Notes: a model not told the origin generated them from the sequence alone. A stretch of 64,000 bases of DNA from Polymorphum gilvum SL003B-26A1 (GCF_000192745.1 NC_015259.1:3797001-3861000), one strand, 5' to 3'; positions 36,318 to 45,754 are shown, counted from the stretch's first letter. Translations and numbers: made by a program.

Positions 36318-37511
36318 ATGATGCCAGTTTCGAGACGGCTCGCCGCGGCGAGCCTCGCCTGTTTCGTCGGTCTTGCCGGCGCCGCTTCGGCTGAGGACAT
36401 CCGGATCGCCCATGTCTATGGCAAGACCGGCGCGCTGGAGGCCTATGCCAAGCAGTCGCACATCGGCCTGATGATGGGCCTGGAATACGCCACCGGCGGC
36501 ACGATGGAGATCGACGGCCGCAAGATCGTAGTGATCGAGAAGGACACCCAGCTCAAGCCCGACATCGGCAAGGCGGCGCTGGCGGAGGCCTATGGCGACG
36601 ACGACGCGCATATCGCGGTCGGACCGGTGTCGTCGGGCGTGGCGCTGGCCATGCTGCCGGTGGCGGAGGAATACGGCCGGATCCTGCTGGTCGAGCCGGC
36701 GGTGGCTGACAGCATCACCGGCGAGAACTGGAACCGCTACATCTTCCGCACCGGGCGCAACTCGTCGCAGGACGCGATCGCCAACGCGGTGGCGCTGGGC
36801 GCACAGGGCGTCACCATCGCCACACTGGCGCAGGACTATGCCTTCGGCCGCGACGGCGTCGCGGCCTTTCGCGACGCGCTGAAGGACACCGGCGCCACGC
36901 TCGCCTTCGAGGAATACGCGCCAACCGACGCGCAGGATTTCACTGCCTCGGCGCAGCGCATCTTCGACGCGCTGAAAGACAAGCCGGGCCGCAAGTTCCT
37001 GTTCGTCATCTGGGCCGGCGCCAACAACCCGATCGGCAAGATCAAGGCGATGGAGCCGGAGCGCTTCGGCATCGAGATCGCCAGCGGCGGCAACATCCTG
37101 GCCGCCATGCAGGCCTACAAGGCCCTGCCGGGCATGGAAGGGGCGACCTACTATTATTACGAGATCCCGCAGAACCCGATCAACGATTGGCTGGTGAGCG
37201 AACACAAGAAGCGCCACAATTCGCCGCCCGACTTCTTCACCGCCGGCGGCATGAGCGCGGGCATCGCGATCGTCGAAGCGATCCGGAAGGCCGGCTCGAC
37301 CGACACCGACGCCCTGATCGCGGCGATGGAAGGCATGGAATTCGAGACGCCGAAGGGCAAGATGGTGTTCCGTCCCGAGGACCATCAGGCACTGCAGTCG
37401 ATGTACCACTTCAAGATCCGGGTCGATCCGGAGGTGGATTGGGGCGTCCCGGAACTCGTCCGCGAGCTCAAGATCGAGGACATGACGATCCCGATCAAGA
37501 CGAAGCAGTAA
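36318..37511 (+). CDS. Branched-chain/aromatic-acid type ABC substrate-binding protein
   Basis: A 397-residue periplasmic type I binding protein (LivK/ANF-receptor fold). The signal peptide ends at GAASA/EDIRIAHVYG. It contains the usual GPVSSGVALAML and VEPAVADSITGENWNRYIFRT stretches of the family. Relatives bind branched-chain amino acids, amides, or aromatic and dicarboxylic acids. The adjoining acyl-CoA ligase regulon suggests a carboxylic acid or ester as ligand. GGAGG lies nine bases before the ATG. A 224-bp gap separates it from the ATPase gene. Confidence 0.85.
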   Translation: MMPVSRRLAAASLACFVGLAGAASAEDIRIAHVYGKTGALEAYAKQSHIGLMMGLEYATGGTMEIDGRKIVVIEKDTQLKPDIGKAALAEAYGDDDAHIAVGPVSSGVALAMLPVAEEYGRILLVEPAVADSITGENWNRYIFRTGRNSSQDAIANAVALGAQGVTIATLAQDYAFGRDGVAAFRDALKDTGATLAFEEYAPTDAQDFTASAQRIFDALKDKPGRKFLFVIWAGANNPIGKIKAMEPERFGIEIASGGNILAAMQAYKALPGMEGATYYYYEIPQNPINDWLVSEHKKRHNSPPDFFTAGGMSAGIAIVEAIRKAGSTDTDALIAAMEGMEFETPKGKMVFRPEDHQALQSMYHFKIRVDPEVDWGVPELVRELKIEDMTIPIKTKQ

Positions 37512-37735
37512 GGTAGGGCCTGCTCGGACCGGGGCATCCGATCCGCACGGGGCGGCGCTCCCCTGCCGCCGTCCCGTCCACGGCGCCCGCGCGAATTTCT
37601 CCCGCCGCCGCGACCCGACGGCTCCCCGCGCGGAGCGGACCGGGACGGGGCGGGAACCGGCTCGACCCTCGCGGGCATGGCGCGCGATGCCATGACAAGA
37701 CCCTTCGACACGGCCCATTCGATACGGAACGACCA

Positions 37736-38515
37736 GTGGCGAGCGAACATCCCATCCTGGAGACCCGCGACCTGAGCATCCGCTTCGGCGGCCATGTCGC
37801 CGTGGATCACGTCAGCTGCGCCTTCGCGCGCGGCACGCTGACCGCCATCGTCGGTCCGAACGGGGCCGGCAAGACGACCTATTTCAACCTGATCTCGGGG
37901 CAGCTGCGGCCGACCGACGGGCGGGTGTTCCTGAACGGCGAGGACGTGACGCGGACCTCGGTGGCGGAGCGCACGGACCGCGGCATCGGTCGGGCGTTCC
38001 AGTTGACCAACCTGTTCCCCTCGCTGAGCGTGCGCGAGAACGTGCGCCTGGTCGCGCAGGCCAAGGCGCGCAAGGGCTTCGACCTGTTCTCCATGGCGGA
38101 CAGCCACATCGAGCTGATCGAGCGGGCCGAGCACGTGCTGGCCGAGGTGCGGCTGCTCGACGTCGCCGACCAAAAGGTCAGCGTGCTGCCGCACGGCGAC
38201 CAGCGCAAGCTGGAGGTGGCGCTGCTGATCGCGCTCGGACCGCAGGTGCTGATGTTCGACGAGCCGACGGCGGGCATGAGCGTCGACGAGGTGCCGGTGA
38301 TCCTGGACCTGATCCGGCAGTTGAAGCGGGATTTCGACCGCACCATCCTGCTGGTCGAGCACAAGATGGACGTCATCCGCTCGCTGGCCGACCGGATCAT
38401 CGTGCTGCACAACGGCGCCCTGGTCGCCGACGGCGAGCCGGCCGCAGTGATCAACTCGCCGATCGTCCAGGAAGCCTACCTCGGCCGCACGCCGGAGGAG
38501 ACCACGCATGGCTGA
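37736..38515 (+). CDS. ABC transporter ATPase, LivG-like
   Basis: A 259-residue cytoplasmic ATPase. Walker A is GPNGAGKTT, Walker B VLMFDEPTAGM, and the switch region LLVEHKMDVI. The signature is the LivG variant LPHGDQRKLEVAL instead of LSGGQ. The start is GTG at 37736 with a weak ribosome site. The gene overlaps the next ATPase by eight bases, so the two are coupled. Confidence 0.9.
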   Translation: MASEHPILETRDLSIRFGGHVAVDHVSCAFARGTLTAIVGPNGAGKTTYFNLISGQLRPTDGRVFLNGEDVTRTSVAERTDRGIGRAFQLTNLFPSLSVRENVRLVAQAKARKGFDLFSMADSHIELIERAEHVLAEVRLLDVADQKVSVLPHGDQRKLEVALLIALGPQVLMFDEPTAGMSVDEVPVILDLIRQLKRDFDRTILLVEHKMDVIRSLADRIIVLHNGALVADGEPAAVINSPIVQEAYLGRTPEETTHG

Positions 38516-39233
38516 ACCGCTGCTGAGCCTCGAAGGGGTGCACACCCACATCGGGCCCTACCACATCCTGCAGGGCGTGGATCTTGCGGTCCCCACCGGC
38601 GGCGTGTCGGTGCTGCTCGGCCGCAACGGCGCCGGCAAGACCACGACGCTGCGCACGATCATGGGGTTATGGACGGCGAGCAAGGGCTCGATCCGCTTCC
38701 AGGGCCGCGACATCACCGCGCTGGAGACGCCGGCGATCGCACGCGCGGGCATCGCCTACGTACCGGAGACCATGGGCATCTTCACCGACCTGACGGTGGC
38801 CGAGAACATGACGCTGGCGGCCGCGTCCGGGCCGATCGACAAGCAGCGCCTCGACTGGGTGCAGGACCTGTTCCCGCCGATACGCACGTTCTGGACCTCC
38901 TCGGCCGGCACGCTGTCGGGCGGGCAGAAGCAGATGCTGGCGGTGTCGCGCGCGATCATCGAGCCGCGCGTGCTGATCCTGATCGACGAGCCGACCAAGG
39001 GCCTCGCACCGGCGATCATCAAGTCGATGACGGACGCCCTGCGACAGCTGAAGGAAACCGACACCACGATCCTGCTGGTCGAGCAGAACTTCGCCATGGC
39101 GTCGAGCATCGGCGACGACGTGGCGGTGATGGACGACGGCCGGATCGTGCACCGGGGCGGAATGGCGGCGCTGGCCGCCGACGCCGCCCTGCAGGAGAAG
39201 CTGATGGGTCTGAGCCTGGAGGCGCATCAATGA
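38508..39233 (+). CDS. ABC transporter ATPase, LivF-like
   Basis: A 241-residue second ATPase of the Liv-type importer. Walker A GRNGAGKTT, signature LSGGQKQMLAVSRA, Walker B VLILIDEPTKGL, switch LLVEQNF. It forms a heterodimer with the preceding LivG-like protein. It overlaps its neighbours on both sides (8 and 4 bases). Confidence 0.9.
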   Translation: MAEPLLSLEGVHTHIGPYHILQGVDLAVPTGGVSVLLGRNGAGKTTTLRTIMGLWTASKGSIRFQGRDITALETPAIARAGIAYVPETMGIFTDLTVAENMTLAAASGPIDKQRLDWVQDLFPPIRTFWTSSAGTLSGGQKQMLAVSRAIIEPRVLILIDEPTKGLAPAIIKSMTDALRQLKETDTTILLVEQNFAMASSIGDDVAVMDDGRIVHRGGMAALAADAALQEKLMGLSLEAHQ

Positions 39234-40258
39234 GCGACACCGCAATCCGCCCGCGCCTCGAGCGCCGCCCGCTGTCCGACCGGCTGGGCGCCGCGGTGCC
39301 GCTGGCACTGGTGCCGGCACTGGCGCTCGCCGGCTTCCTCGCCGTCGGCAATCCGTCGACCTGGCTGACGCTGACCGTCGCCGGCCTCGCCATGGGCCTG
39401 ATGATCTTCATCATGGCATCCGGGCTGACGATCGTGTTCGGCCTGATGGACGTCATCAACTTCGGCCACGGCGCCTTCATCTCGGTCGGCGCCTTCGTCG
39501 GCTTCACGGTGCTCGGCTGGCTGGCCGGCTGGACGGCGGACCCGCGCTTCATGGTCAATCTCGGCGCGGTGTTCATCGCCATTATCGCCTCGATGGCGGC
39601 GACCGGGGCGATGGGCTACGCCTTCGAGCGGGTGATCGTGATGCCGGTCTACGGCCAGCACCTGAAGCAGATCCTGGTCACCATGGGCGGCCTGATCATC
39701 GCGCAGCAGATGATCCACGTGATCTGGGGGCCCGACGCCATCCACCTCGCCCGGCCCGAGAGCCTGCGCGGCTCGATCGTGCTCGGCGAGGCGGCGATCG
39801 AGAAGTACCGGCTGCTGGCAGTGGCCATCGGGCTCGGCCTGTTCCTCGCCATGCGCCACATCCTGCGCTCGACCAAGATCGGCCTGCTGGTGCGCGCCGG
39901 CGTGGAGAACGGCGAGATGGTCGAGGCCCTCGGCTACCGGATCCGGCGGCTGTTCCTTCTGGTGTTCATGGCCGGCTCGGCGCTGGCCGGCCTCGGCGGC
40001 GTCATGTGGGGACTCTACCAGGAGACGATCACCGCGCACATGGGCTCGGAGATCATGGTGCTGGTGTTCATCGTCGTCATCATCGGCGGCCTCGGCTCGG
40101 TGGAAGGCTGCTTCATCGGCGCCCTGCTGGTCGGCCTGCTGTCCAACTACACGGCCTTCGTGGCGCCCAAGGTGGCGCTGGTGTCGACCATCGCGCTGAT
40201 GGTCGCGATCCTGATGTGGCGACCGCAGGGGCTCTATCCCGTGGTCAAGGCGAAGTGA
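39230..40258 (+). CDS. ABC transporter permease, LivH-like
   Basis: A 342-residue inner-membrane permease with eight or more helices. The motif GLMDVINFGHGAFISVGAFVG and the cytoplasmic loop EALGYRIRRLFLLVF are typical of LivH. The ATG overlaps the LivF-like stop codon (ATGA). A 35-residue N-terminal extension before the first helix is longer than usual. Confidence 0.9.
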   Translation: MSDTAIRPRLERRPLSDRLGAAVPLALVPALALAGFLAVGNPSTWLTLTVAGLAMGLMIFIMASGLTIVFGLMDVINFGHGAFISVGAFVGFTVLGWLAGWTADPRFMVNLGAVFIAIIASMAATGAMGYAFERVIVMPVYGQHLKQILVTMGGLIIAQQMIHVIWGPDAIHLARPESLRGSIVLGEAAIEKYRLLAVAIGLGLFLAMRHILRSTKIGLLVRAGVENGEMVEALGYRIRRLFLLVFMAGSALAGLGGVMWGLYQETITAHMGSEIMVLVFIVVIIGGLGSVEGCFIGALLVGLLSNYTAFVAPKVALVSTIALMVAILMWRPQGLYPVVKAK

Positions 40259-40268
40259 GGCGGACGCC

Positions 40269-41330
40269 ATGCTGAGACGCATCCTTTCCGGCGACATGCC
40301 GCGCAACCGCCTGCTGAGCGCGCTGCTGGCCGCCGTCGCTCTCTGCCTGCTGCTGGCCCCGTTCCTGTTTCCCGGCACGAAGCCGCTGGAGACGGCGGCA
40401 CGGATCTGCATCTTCATCGTGCTGGTGGCGAGCTACGATATGCTGCTCGGTTACACCGGCATCGTGTCCTTCGCTCACACCATGTTTTTCGGCATCGGCG
40501 CCTACGGCACGGCTCTGGCTCTGTCCTCGGCCGGCCCGAGCTTCGTGTCGATCCTGTGGGGCTCGGCCGCCGGCGCAGGCGTCGCCGCCACGCTGGCGCT
40601 GGCCATCGGCCTGTTCTCGCTCAGGGTCAAGGCGATCTTCTTCGCCATGGTGACACTCGCCATCGCCAGCGCCTTCGCGGTGCTGGTGTCGCAGCTGTCG
40701 CACCTGACCGGCGGCGAGGACGGGCTCAACTACCGGATCCCGCGCGAACTGACGCCGGCCTTCCGGCTGGTCGAGGAGCGCGTGTTCGGCGTGCGCATCG
40801 ACGGACGAGTGCTGTCCTACTACCTGGTGTTCGGCGTCTCGCTGGCGCTGTTCCTCGCCATGCTGCGGATCGTCAATTCGCCGTTCGGGCGCACGCTCCA
40901 GGCGGTGCGCGACAACGCCTTCCGCGCCGAGGCGATCGGCTACCGCGTGGTCTGGTACCGGACCACGGCAACGGTGCTGTCCGCCGTCATGGCCGCGCTC
41001 GCCGGCTCGCTGCTGGCGCTGTGGCTGCGCTACACCGGTCCGGCGACCACCCTGTCGATGGAGATCATGATCGACATCCTATTGATGGTGGTGATCGGCG
41101 GCATGGGCACGATGTACGGCGCGGTGATCGGCGCGACGCTGTTCATCCTCGCCCAGACCTATCTGCAGGACCTGATGGGAGCGGCCGAGAAGGCGACCAG
41201 CGCCGTGCCGCTGGTGTCGATGCTGATCGCGCCGGAACGCTGGCTGCTGTGGCTGGGCGTGCTGTTCGTGCTGTCGGTGTATTTCTTCCCCGCCGGGGTG
41301 GTCGGGCGCCTGCGCGCCGGAAAGTCCTGA
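40269..41330 (+). CDS. ABC transporter permease, LivM-like
   Basis: A 353-residue inner-membrane permease. The family stretch LLGYTGIVSFAHTMFFGIGAY and the coupling loop NAFRAEAIGYRVVWYRT are present. It follows the LivH-like gene by 10 bp and its TGA shares one base with the next ATG (TGATG). Together the five genes encode a complete importer. Confidence 0.9.
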   Translation: MLRRILSGDMPRNRLLSALLAAVALCLLLAPFLFPGTKPLETAARICIFIVLVASYDMLLGYTGIVSFAHTMFFGIGAYGTALALSSAGPSFVSILWGSAAGAGVAATLALAIGLFSLRVKAIFFAMVTLAIASAFAVLVSQLSHLTGGEDGLNYRIPRELTPAFRLVEERVFGVRIDGRVLSYYLVFGVSLALFLAMLRIVNSPFGRTLQAVRDNAFRAEAIGYRVVWYRTTATVLSAVMAALAGSLLALWLRYTGPATTLSMEIMIDILLMVVIGGMGTMYGAVIGATLFILAQTYLQDLMGAAEKATSAVPLVSMLIAPERWLLWLGVLFVLSVYFFPAGVVGRLRAGKS

Positions 41331-42121
41331 TGCCGGACGGCCTGTTCCTGCACGAGGCCGGCAGTGGCACGCCGCTGCTGCTGCTGCACGGCTGGTCGTG
41401 CCACGGCGGCTTCTTCGCGCCGCAGGTCGAGGCGCTTGCCGAGCGCGCGCTGGTCCTCGCCCCGGACCTGCCCGGCCACGGCCGCACCGGCGGCGCGTTC
41501 GCCCCGACCATCGAGGTCGCGGCCGACGCCGCAGCCGCGCTGCTCGCCGAGCGCGACCTGTCGGGCGTGGTCGTCTGCGGCTGGTCGATGGGGGCGCATG
41601 TCGCCTATGCCCTGGCGCAGCGGCACGGCACCGCCCGCATCAAGGCTCTGATCGCCATCGACATGACGCCGAAGGTGCTCAACGACGCCGACTGGCGGCT
41701 CGGCTCGCGCGACGGGCTCGACGCGGAGCGCAATGCCGACGTACTCGCCCGTCTGGTGCCGTCCTGGCCGGCGCCGGCGACCCGCATCGCCGAGCGGATC
41801 TTCGCCACCGACAGGACGCCCGACGCGGCGCTGCTCGATTTCGCGCGGCGGGAAATCGCGGCCAGCGATCCGGTGCTGCTCGCCGCCATGTGGGCATCCC
41901 TGACCGGGCAGGATTTCCGCGCGGTGCTGCCGCGGCTCGAGGTGCCGCTGCACCTGGCCATGGGGGACCACAGCGCCCTCTACGGCCCCGAGGTCGCCGA
42001 CTGGTACCGGCGGATGGTGCCGACGGCGCGCCTGCACCGGTTCGCGGCGTCCGGCCACGCGCCGCATCTGGAGGAAGCCGACCGGTTCAACGCACTACTC
42101 GGCACGCTGCTCGCCGGCTAA
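41330..42121 (+). CDS. Alpha/beta hydrolase
   Basis: A 263-residue hydrolase with the nucleophile serine in VCGWSMGAH, the oxyanion HGWSCHGG and a catalytic histidine in SGHAPHLEE. An acidic residue in LAMGDHS lies in the expected position after strand 6. It is coupled to the importer by a TGATG junction and is the last gene of the operon. It may cleave an imported ester or a thioester made by the linked acyl-CoA operon. BioH-like pimeloyl esterases belong to the same superfamily, but no biotin genes are near. Confidence 0.82.
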   Translation: MPDGLFLHEAGSGTPLLLLHGWSCHGGFFAPQVEALAERALVLAPDLPGHGRTGGAFAPTIEVAADAAAALLAERDLSGVVVCGWSMGAHVAYALAQRHGTARIKALIAIDMTPKVLNDADWRLGSRDGLDAERNADVLARLVPSWPAPATRIAERIFATDRTPDAALLDFARREIAASDPVLLAAMWASLTGQDFRAVLPRLEVPLHLAMGDHSALYGPEVADWYRRMVPTARLHRFAASGHAPHLEEADRFNALLGTLLAG

Positions 42122-42353
42122 CCGCGCGAGGCGGCGGCGGCGCTTGTAACCGTGCCGCGAACGCCCTATCTTGACCGCATCGGCATACCTGCGGGTTACC
42201 GAACGGGCTTCGACTAGACCCGGAAAGATTGGTTTCGGCGCATGCGCCTTAAACGTACTGCCTTTCCCGTTTCTACCTTGACTGCTCGTCGCCGCGCGTT
42301 GTGCAGGAACGCCCGCCAACGCGCACAACCAAACTACGGGAGAGGACTTCCCC
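42122..42353 (+). other. Leader of the cold-shock gene
   Basis: A 232-bp interval. GTTGTGC (42299-42305) can pair with GCACAAC about 17 bases downstream, close to the ribosome site GGGAGAGGA, which would hide it in a hairpin. A long structured leader is usual for cold-shock mRNAs. No promoter stands out, but TTGACT lies near 42278. Confidence 0.35.
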
Positions 42354-42566
42354 ATGCGTGAAAACGGAACCATCAAGTTCTTCAACTACGACCGCGGCTT
42401 CGGCTTCATCACCCCGGAAAACGGCGGCAAGGACGTGTTCGTCCACATTTCGGCCTTCGAACAGGCTGGTCTGCCGGCTCCGGAAGAGGGCGCGAAGGTC
42501 ACCTTCGTCGCCGAGGACGACCGCCGCGGCCGCGGCAAGCAGGCGGGCCAGCTCGAACTGGCGTGA
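42354..42566 (+). CDS. Cold-shock protein
   Basis: A 70-residue CspA-type single-strand nucleic-acid-binding protein, with RNP-1 YDRGFGFI and RNP-2 VFVHIS. It binds RNA and melts secondary structure. It stands alone, between the importer operon and a strong terminator, and has no obvious link to its metabolic neighbours. Confidence 0.95.
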   Translation: MRENGTIKFFNYDRGFGFITPENGGKDVFVHISAFEQAGLPAPEEGAKVTFVAEDDRRGRGKQAGQLELA

Positions 42567-42601
42567 GGCCACCGGCCTCGCCGACCGAGACGATTGCCCA
42601 A

Positions 42602-42632
42602 CGCCGCCGGATCGTCCGGCGGCGTTTTTTTT
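42602..42632 (+). terminator. Rho-independent terminator of the cold-shock gene
   Basis: A 10-bp perfect stem (CGCCGCCGGA and complement), three-base loop, followed by eight T. This is the clearest intrinsic terminator in the window. Confidence 0.95.
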
Positions 42633-42639
42633 GCGACCG

Positions 42640-43014
42640 TCAGAGCCGCTTGACGGCATCCTCGACATAAACGAGCGCGCGACCCTCGCACAGGCGGGTG
42701 CCGTCGGCGGTTTCGCAGACCGTCTCCAGATCGACCAGGTGCTTCTCGGAACGCAGGCGCGTGATGGTCACGCGCGCGGTCAGCGGCACGCCGAGCGGGG
42801 CAGGCGCCAGGAAGCGCATGTCCTGCTTGAGGTAATTCGTGCCCGGCCCCGGCAATTCGACGCCGAGCAGATAGGAGAACAGCGCGCCGATCAGGGGCCC
42901 GGGCACCGTGCCGGGCGCAACGGCGGGACCGCCGGACAAGGCGTCGAAGACGGCGATGTCGTCGGCCCCGAAGATGCGCGTGGTTTCGGCCGACTGGCCG
43001 GTCTCGAAGCTCAT
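42640..43014 (-). CDS. MaoC-like hot-dog protein lacking the hydratase motif
   Basis: A 124-residue hot-dog domain protein. The fold is suggested by YLKQDMRFLAPAPLGVPLTARVTITRLR, typical of the MaoC/FAS1 group. The catalytic D-x-N-P-x-H stretch expected near residue 30 is replaced by SGGPAVAPGTVPGPL, so it may not be an active hydratase. It is the last gene of the TetR-led operon and overlaps its active-looking partner by four bases, which suggests a two-protein enzyme in which this subunit shapes the pocket. A thioesterase role is the alternative. Confidence 0.7.
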   Translation of the reverse strand: MSFETGQSAETTRIFGADDIAVFDALSGGPAVAPGTVPGPLIGALFSYLLGVELPGPGTNYLKQDMRFLAPAPLGVPLTARVTITRLRSEKHLVDLETVCETADGTRLCEGRALVYVEDAVKRL

Positions 43015-43406
43015 GCGGGGTCTCCGGCTGCGGGGTCTCCGGCCAGGGTGAAGTCGCCGACCAGGCATTCGGCGCCGTCGGCGCGGCGCGTGACGCGCAC
43101 CGCCATGTGCCCCGGTGCGCCGTCCTTCGGCGCGATCTCGAGCACGAGTTCCTCGTCCGCATAGGCCGGGTTGGGGAACATCAACGCCTGGAACGCCTGG
43201 GCGCGGCCGGGCCAGTGGCGCCCGACCAGACCGTGCAGACGCGTGTAGAGCAGCATGCCGTGCGACACGGTGCGGCCGAAGCGGGTGCGGGCGGAGAAGT
43301 CCGGATCGACGTGGATCGGGTTGTCGTCGCCCGACACGCGGGCGAAGGCGTCGAAATCGGCCTGGCGCGGGGTCCAGGTGTCGATGATCGGGAACGGCGG
43401 GGTCAT
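43011..43406 (-). CDS. MaoC family enoyl-CoA hydratase/dehydratase
   Basis: A 131-residue MaoC protein with an intact hydratase motif, SGDDNPIHVDPDFSARTRFG (Asp and His of the R-specific enoyl-CoA hydratases), and HGMLLYTRLHGL helix. It hydrates or dehydrates acyl-CoA esters. The start MTPPFPIIDTW overlaps the ligase stop codon (ATGA), and its own stop overlaps the next start. A longer upstream reading lies within the ligase gene and is rejected. Confidence 0.82.
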   Translation of the reverse strand: MTPPFPIIDTWTPRQADFDAFARVSGDDNPIHVDPDFSARTRFGRTVSHGMLLYTRLHGLVGRHWPGRAQAFQALMFPNPAYADEELVLEIAPKDGAPGHMAVRVTRRADGAECLVGDFTLAGDPAAGDPA

Positions 43407-44947
43407 GCGTCGGATGTCCCTGGCTTGGCCGGTGCCGCCGGCTGGTCCTTGAGGAGGTTCTTGCGCACCTTGCCGGCGGCGGTGCGCGGCAGGTCGGCGA
43501 CGACGGCGAAGCGCCGGGGCACCTTGTAGCCGGCAAGGCGCTCCCGGCACCAGGCGGGCAGGCCGGCGGGGTCGACGGTATGCCCCGGGCGGGCGATCAG
43601 GTAGGCGGCGCCGACCTCGCCCCATCTCTCGTCGGGAATGCCGACGACAACCGCCTCGAGAATGTCGGGATGGTCGACCAGCACGCGCTCGACCTCGGCT
43701 GGATAGACGTTCTCGCCGCCGGAGATGTACATGTCCTTGATGCGGTCGACGATGTAGTAGTAACCATCGGCGTCACGGCGGGCGACGTCGCCGGACTTCA
43801 GCCAGCCGTCGGCCGTGAAGGCGGCGGCGGTGGCCGCGGGATTATCCATGTAGCCGGGGGTGACACCGGGCCCGCGGATCTGCAGCTCGCCCTCGCCCGG
43901 CCCCTCGACAAGACTGCCGTCGGGCGCCTCCAGGCGGACCTCGGCGAGGATCTGCGCCTTGCCGACCGAGCCGATCTTCCGCGCGGCGCCGGCGCGGTCC
44001 ATGATGAACACGGTCGGGCCGGTCTCGGTCATGCCCATGCCGTTGCAGATGGTGGCGCCACGGCTCGCGTAGAGGCGCAGGAGATGCTCGGGGATCGGCG
44101 CGCCGCCGCAGGCATAGGAGCGGACGGCGGCGAGATCCAGTTCGGAAAAGCGCGGGTGCAGGGACAGCGCCTGGTAGATCGCCGGCACGCCGAAGAAGGC
44201 GGTACAGGCGCCGGCCCCCAGCAGGTCGACGACGGCATCGGCGTCGAACTTGCGCAGCACGGTCGAGGCGCCGCCGAGCAGGAACAGCGGCAGCGTCATC
44301 AGGTTGATCCCGGCCGTGTGGAAAAGCGGCAGGAAATTCAGGCTGGTATCGGCGGAGGTCAGGTCCGTCGCCTGGGCGTAGTTGATGGCGTTGGCCCAGG
44401 CCATGCCGGCGGTCTGGATCACCGCCTTGGGCAGACCGGTGGTGCCGGAGGTGAACAGCAGATACCAGGGATCGGAGGCCGACACCCGGACCGAAGCGCG
44501 AGATTCTGCGGCGGCGGCGATCAGCTCGTCGAGGCTGAAGTCGGCGTCCTGGCCCGGCCCCATGGCGATGCGGCGGAGGCGGTGGGTGGCGGACAAGTGC
44601 CGCGCCTCGGCCTCGAAGGCCTTGTCGTGGATGAGGATTTTCGCCCCGCAGGCGGGGATCAGCGGCGACAGCTCGGCGACCGGCTGGCGCCAGTTGAGCG
44701 GCACCAGGATCAGCCGCGCCTTCTGGGCGGCGAACAGCACGACGAAGAAGTCGGGCCGGTTGAGACACAGGACCGCGAGCCGGTCGCCCGCCGAAAGACC
44801 CAGCTCCGTCAAGGCGTTGGCAAGGCGTCTTGCACGCCGCTCGACATCCTCGAAGGTCAGCGTGAGCCCGCTCTCGCGGTCGACGAAAGCGGTCGCGCCG
44901 GGCGTCAGTTCCGCCCGCCGGGCCGCCATGTCGGTGACATAGTCCAT
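43403..44947 (-). CDS. AMP-dependent acyl-CoA synthetase/ligase
   Basis: A 514-residue ANL-superfamily ligase that activates a carboxylic acid to its CoA thioester. The phosphate loop is LLFTSGTTGLPKA, the adenine motif NGMGMTETGP, the hinge GWLKSGDVARRDADGYY, and the catalytic lysine lies in PRTAAGKVRKN. The substrate could be a medium-chain, aromatic or dicarboxylic acid. The ATG at 44947 with GGGGGA upstream is preferred to a TTG five codons earlier. It is the third gene of the TetR-led operon. Confidence 0.9.
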   Translation of the reverse strand: MDYVTDMAARRAELTPGATAFVDRESGLTLTFEDVERRARRLANALTELGLSAGDRLAVLCLNRPDFFVVLFAAQKARLILVPLNWRQPVAELSPLIPACGAKILIHDKAFEAEARHLSATHRLRRIAMGPGQDADFSLDELIAAAAESRASVRVSASDPWYLLFTSGTTGLPKAVIQTAGMAWANAINYAQATDLTSADTSLNFLPLFHTAGINLMTLPLFLLGGASTVLRKFDADAVVDLLGAGACTAFFGVPAIYQALSLHPRFSELDLAAVRSYACGGAPIPEHLLRLYASRGATICNGMGMTETGPTVFIMDRAGAARKIGSVGKAQILAEVRLEAPDGSLVEGPGEGELQIRGPGVTPGYMDNPAATAAAFTADGWLKSGDVARRDADGYYYIVDRIKDMYISGGENVYPAEVERVLVDHPDILEAVVVGIPDERWGEVGAAYLIARPGHTVDPAGLPAWCRERLAGYKVPRRFAVVADLPRTAAGKVRKNLLKDQPAAPAKPGTSDA

Positions 44948-44980
44948 CGTTTCCCCCGTCAAAAACCGCCGGATCGGTGC

Positions 44981-45754
44981 CTATCGACCGCCGGAGAAGC
45001 GCCGCATGCGTGCCACCGTGTCCGGATGGCCGACGAGATCCAGGAACCGGTCACGCTCACGGTCGAGGCGCGCGGCGACGAGCGCCAGGCGCGGCGCGTC
45101 CCAGACGCCAGAGCGGGTGGCGGCCAGGGCGCGCCGGTCCTTGGTGCGCAGCGCTGCCATCCAGGCGTCGACCGCTGAGCCGAGGCCGTCCGGCTCGACC
45201 ACCTGGGTGGCAAGGCCGAGGGCATGCGCCTCGTCGGCGTCGATGCGGCGGTTGAGCAGCTGGATCGCGAGTGCGGCCGACACGCCGACGCGCTCGGGCA
45301 ACAGCGCGGTCCAGCCGCCGTCGGGGGCAAAGCCCATCTCGACGTAATAGGGCTGCAGGAAGGCGCTGCGGCTCATGGCGACGAGGTCGGCGGCAAGCAC
45401 CAGACCGAGTGAGCCGCCGGTGAGCGGACCGTTGACGGCGGCGACGACCGGAGCTGGAAAGCGCAGCAGCTCGAGGATCGCCGCGTGCAGGCCTGAGACC
45501 AGACGGCGGGAATAGGCAAGCAGTTCCTCCGCCGTACCGGCATGGGCGAGGAAGCCGGCGATGTCGCCGCCGGTGGAGAAGCTCCTGGCCGCAGAGGCGA
45601 GCACGAGGGCAACCGGCTCGGTGGCCACCGCCTCGGCGAGACGCGCGCGCAGGGCGTCGACCAGTTCCGGCACCAGGGCGTTGTGGCGGTCGGTGCGGGC
45701 GAGCGTCAGCGTCGCGATACCGTCGCGCAGGGCAAGCTCGACCGGGGCGGTCAT
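44981..45754 (-). CDS. Enoyl-CoA hydratase/isomerase family protein
   Basis: A 257-residue crotonase. The oxyanion-hole segments are FSTGGDIAGF and GPLTGGSLGLVLAADLV. The catalytic region reads EMGFAPDGGWTALLPERVG. The reaction (hydration, isomerisation or decarboxylation) cannot be told from this. The start overlaps the TetR stop codon by four bases, and it is followed 33 bp later by the acyl-CoA ligase. Confidence 0.88.
   Translation of the reverse strand: MTAPVELALRDGIATLTLARTDRHNALVPELVDALRARLAEAVATEPVALVLASAARSFSTGGDIAGFLAHAGTAEELLAYSRRLVSGLHAAILELLRFPAPVVAAVNGPLTGGSLGLVLAADLVAMSRSAFLQPYYVEMGFAPDGGWTALLPERVGVSAALAIQLLNRRIDADEAHALGLATQVVEPDGLGSAVDAWMAALRTKDRRALAATRSGVWDAPRLALVAARLDRERDRFLDLVGHPDTVARMRRFSGGR

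Noticed and set aside
37512-37735. A small gene between the binding protein and the LivG-like ATPase
   Set aside because: No start with a ribosome site gives a plausible product. Only a short GCTCC/GGAGC hairpin is visible.
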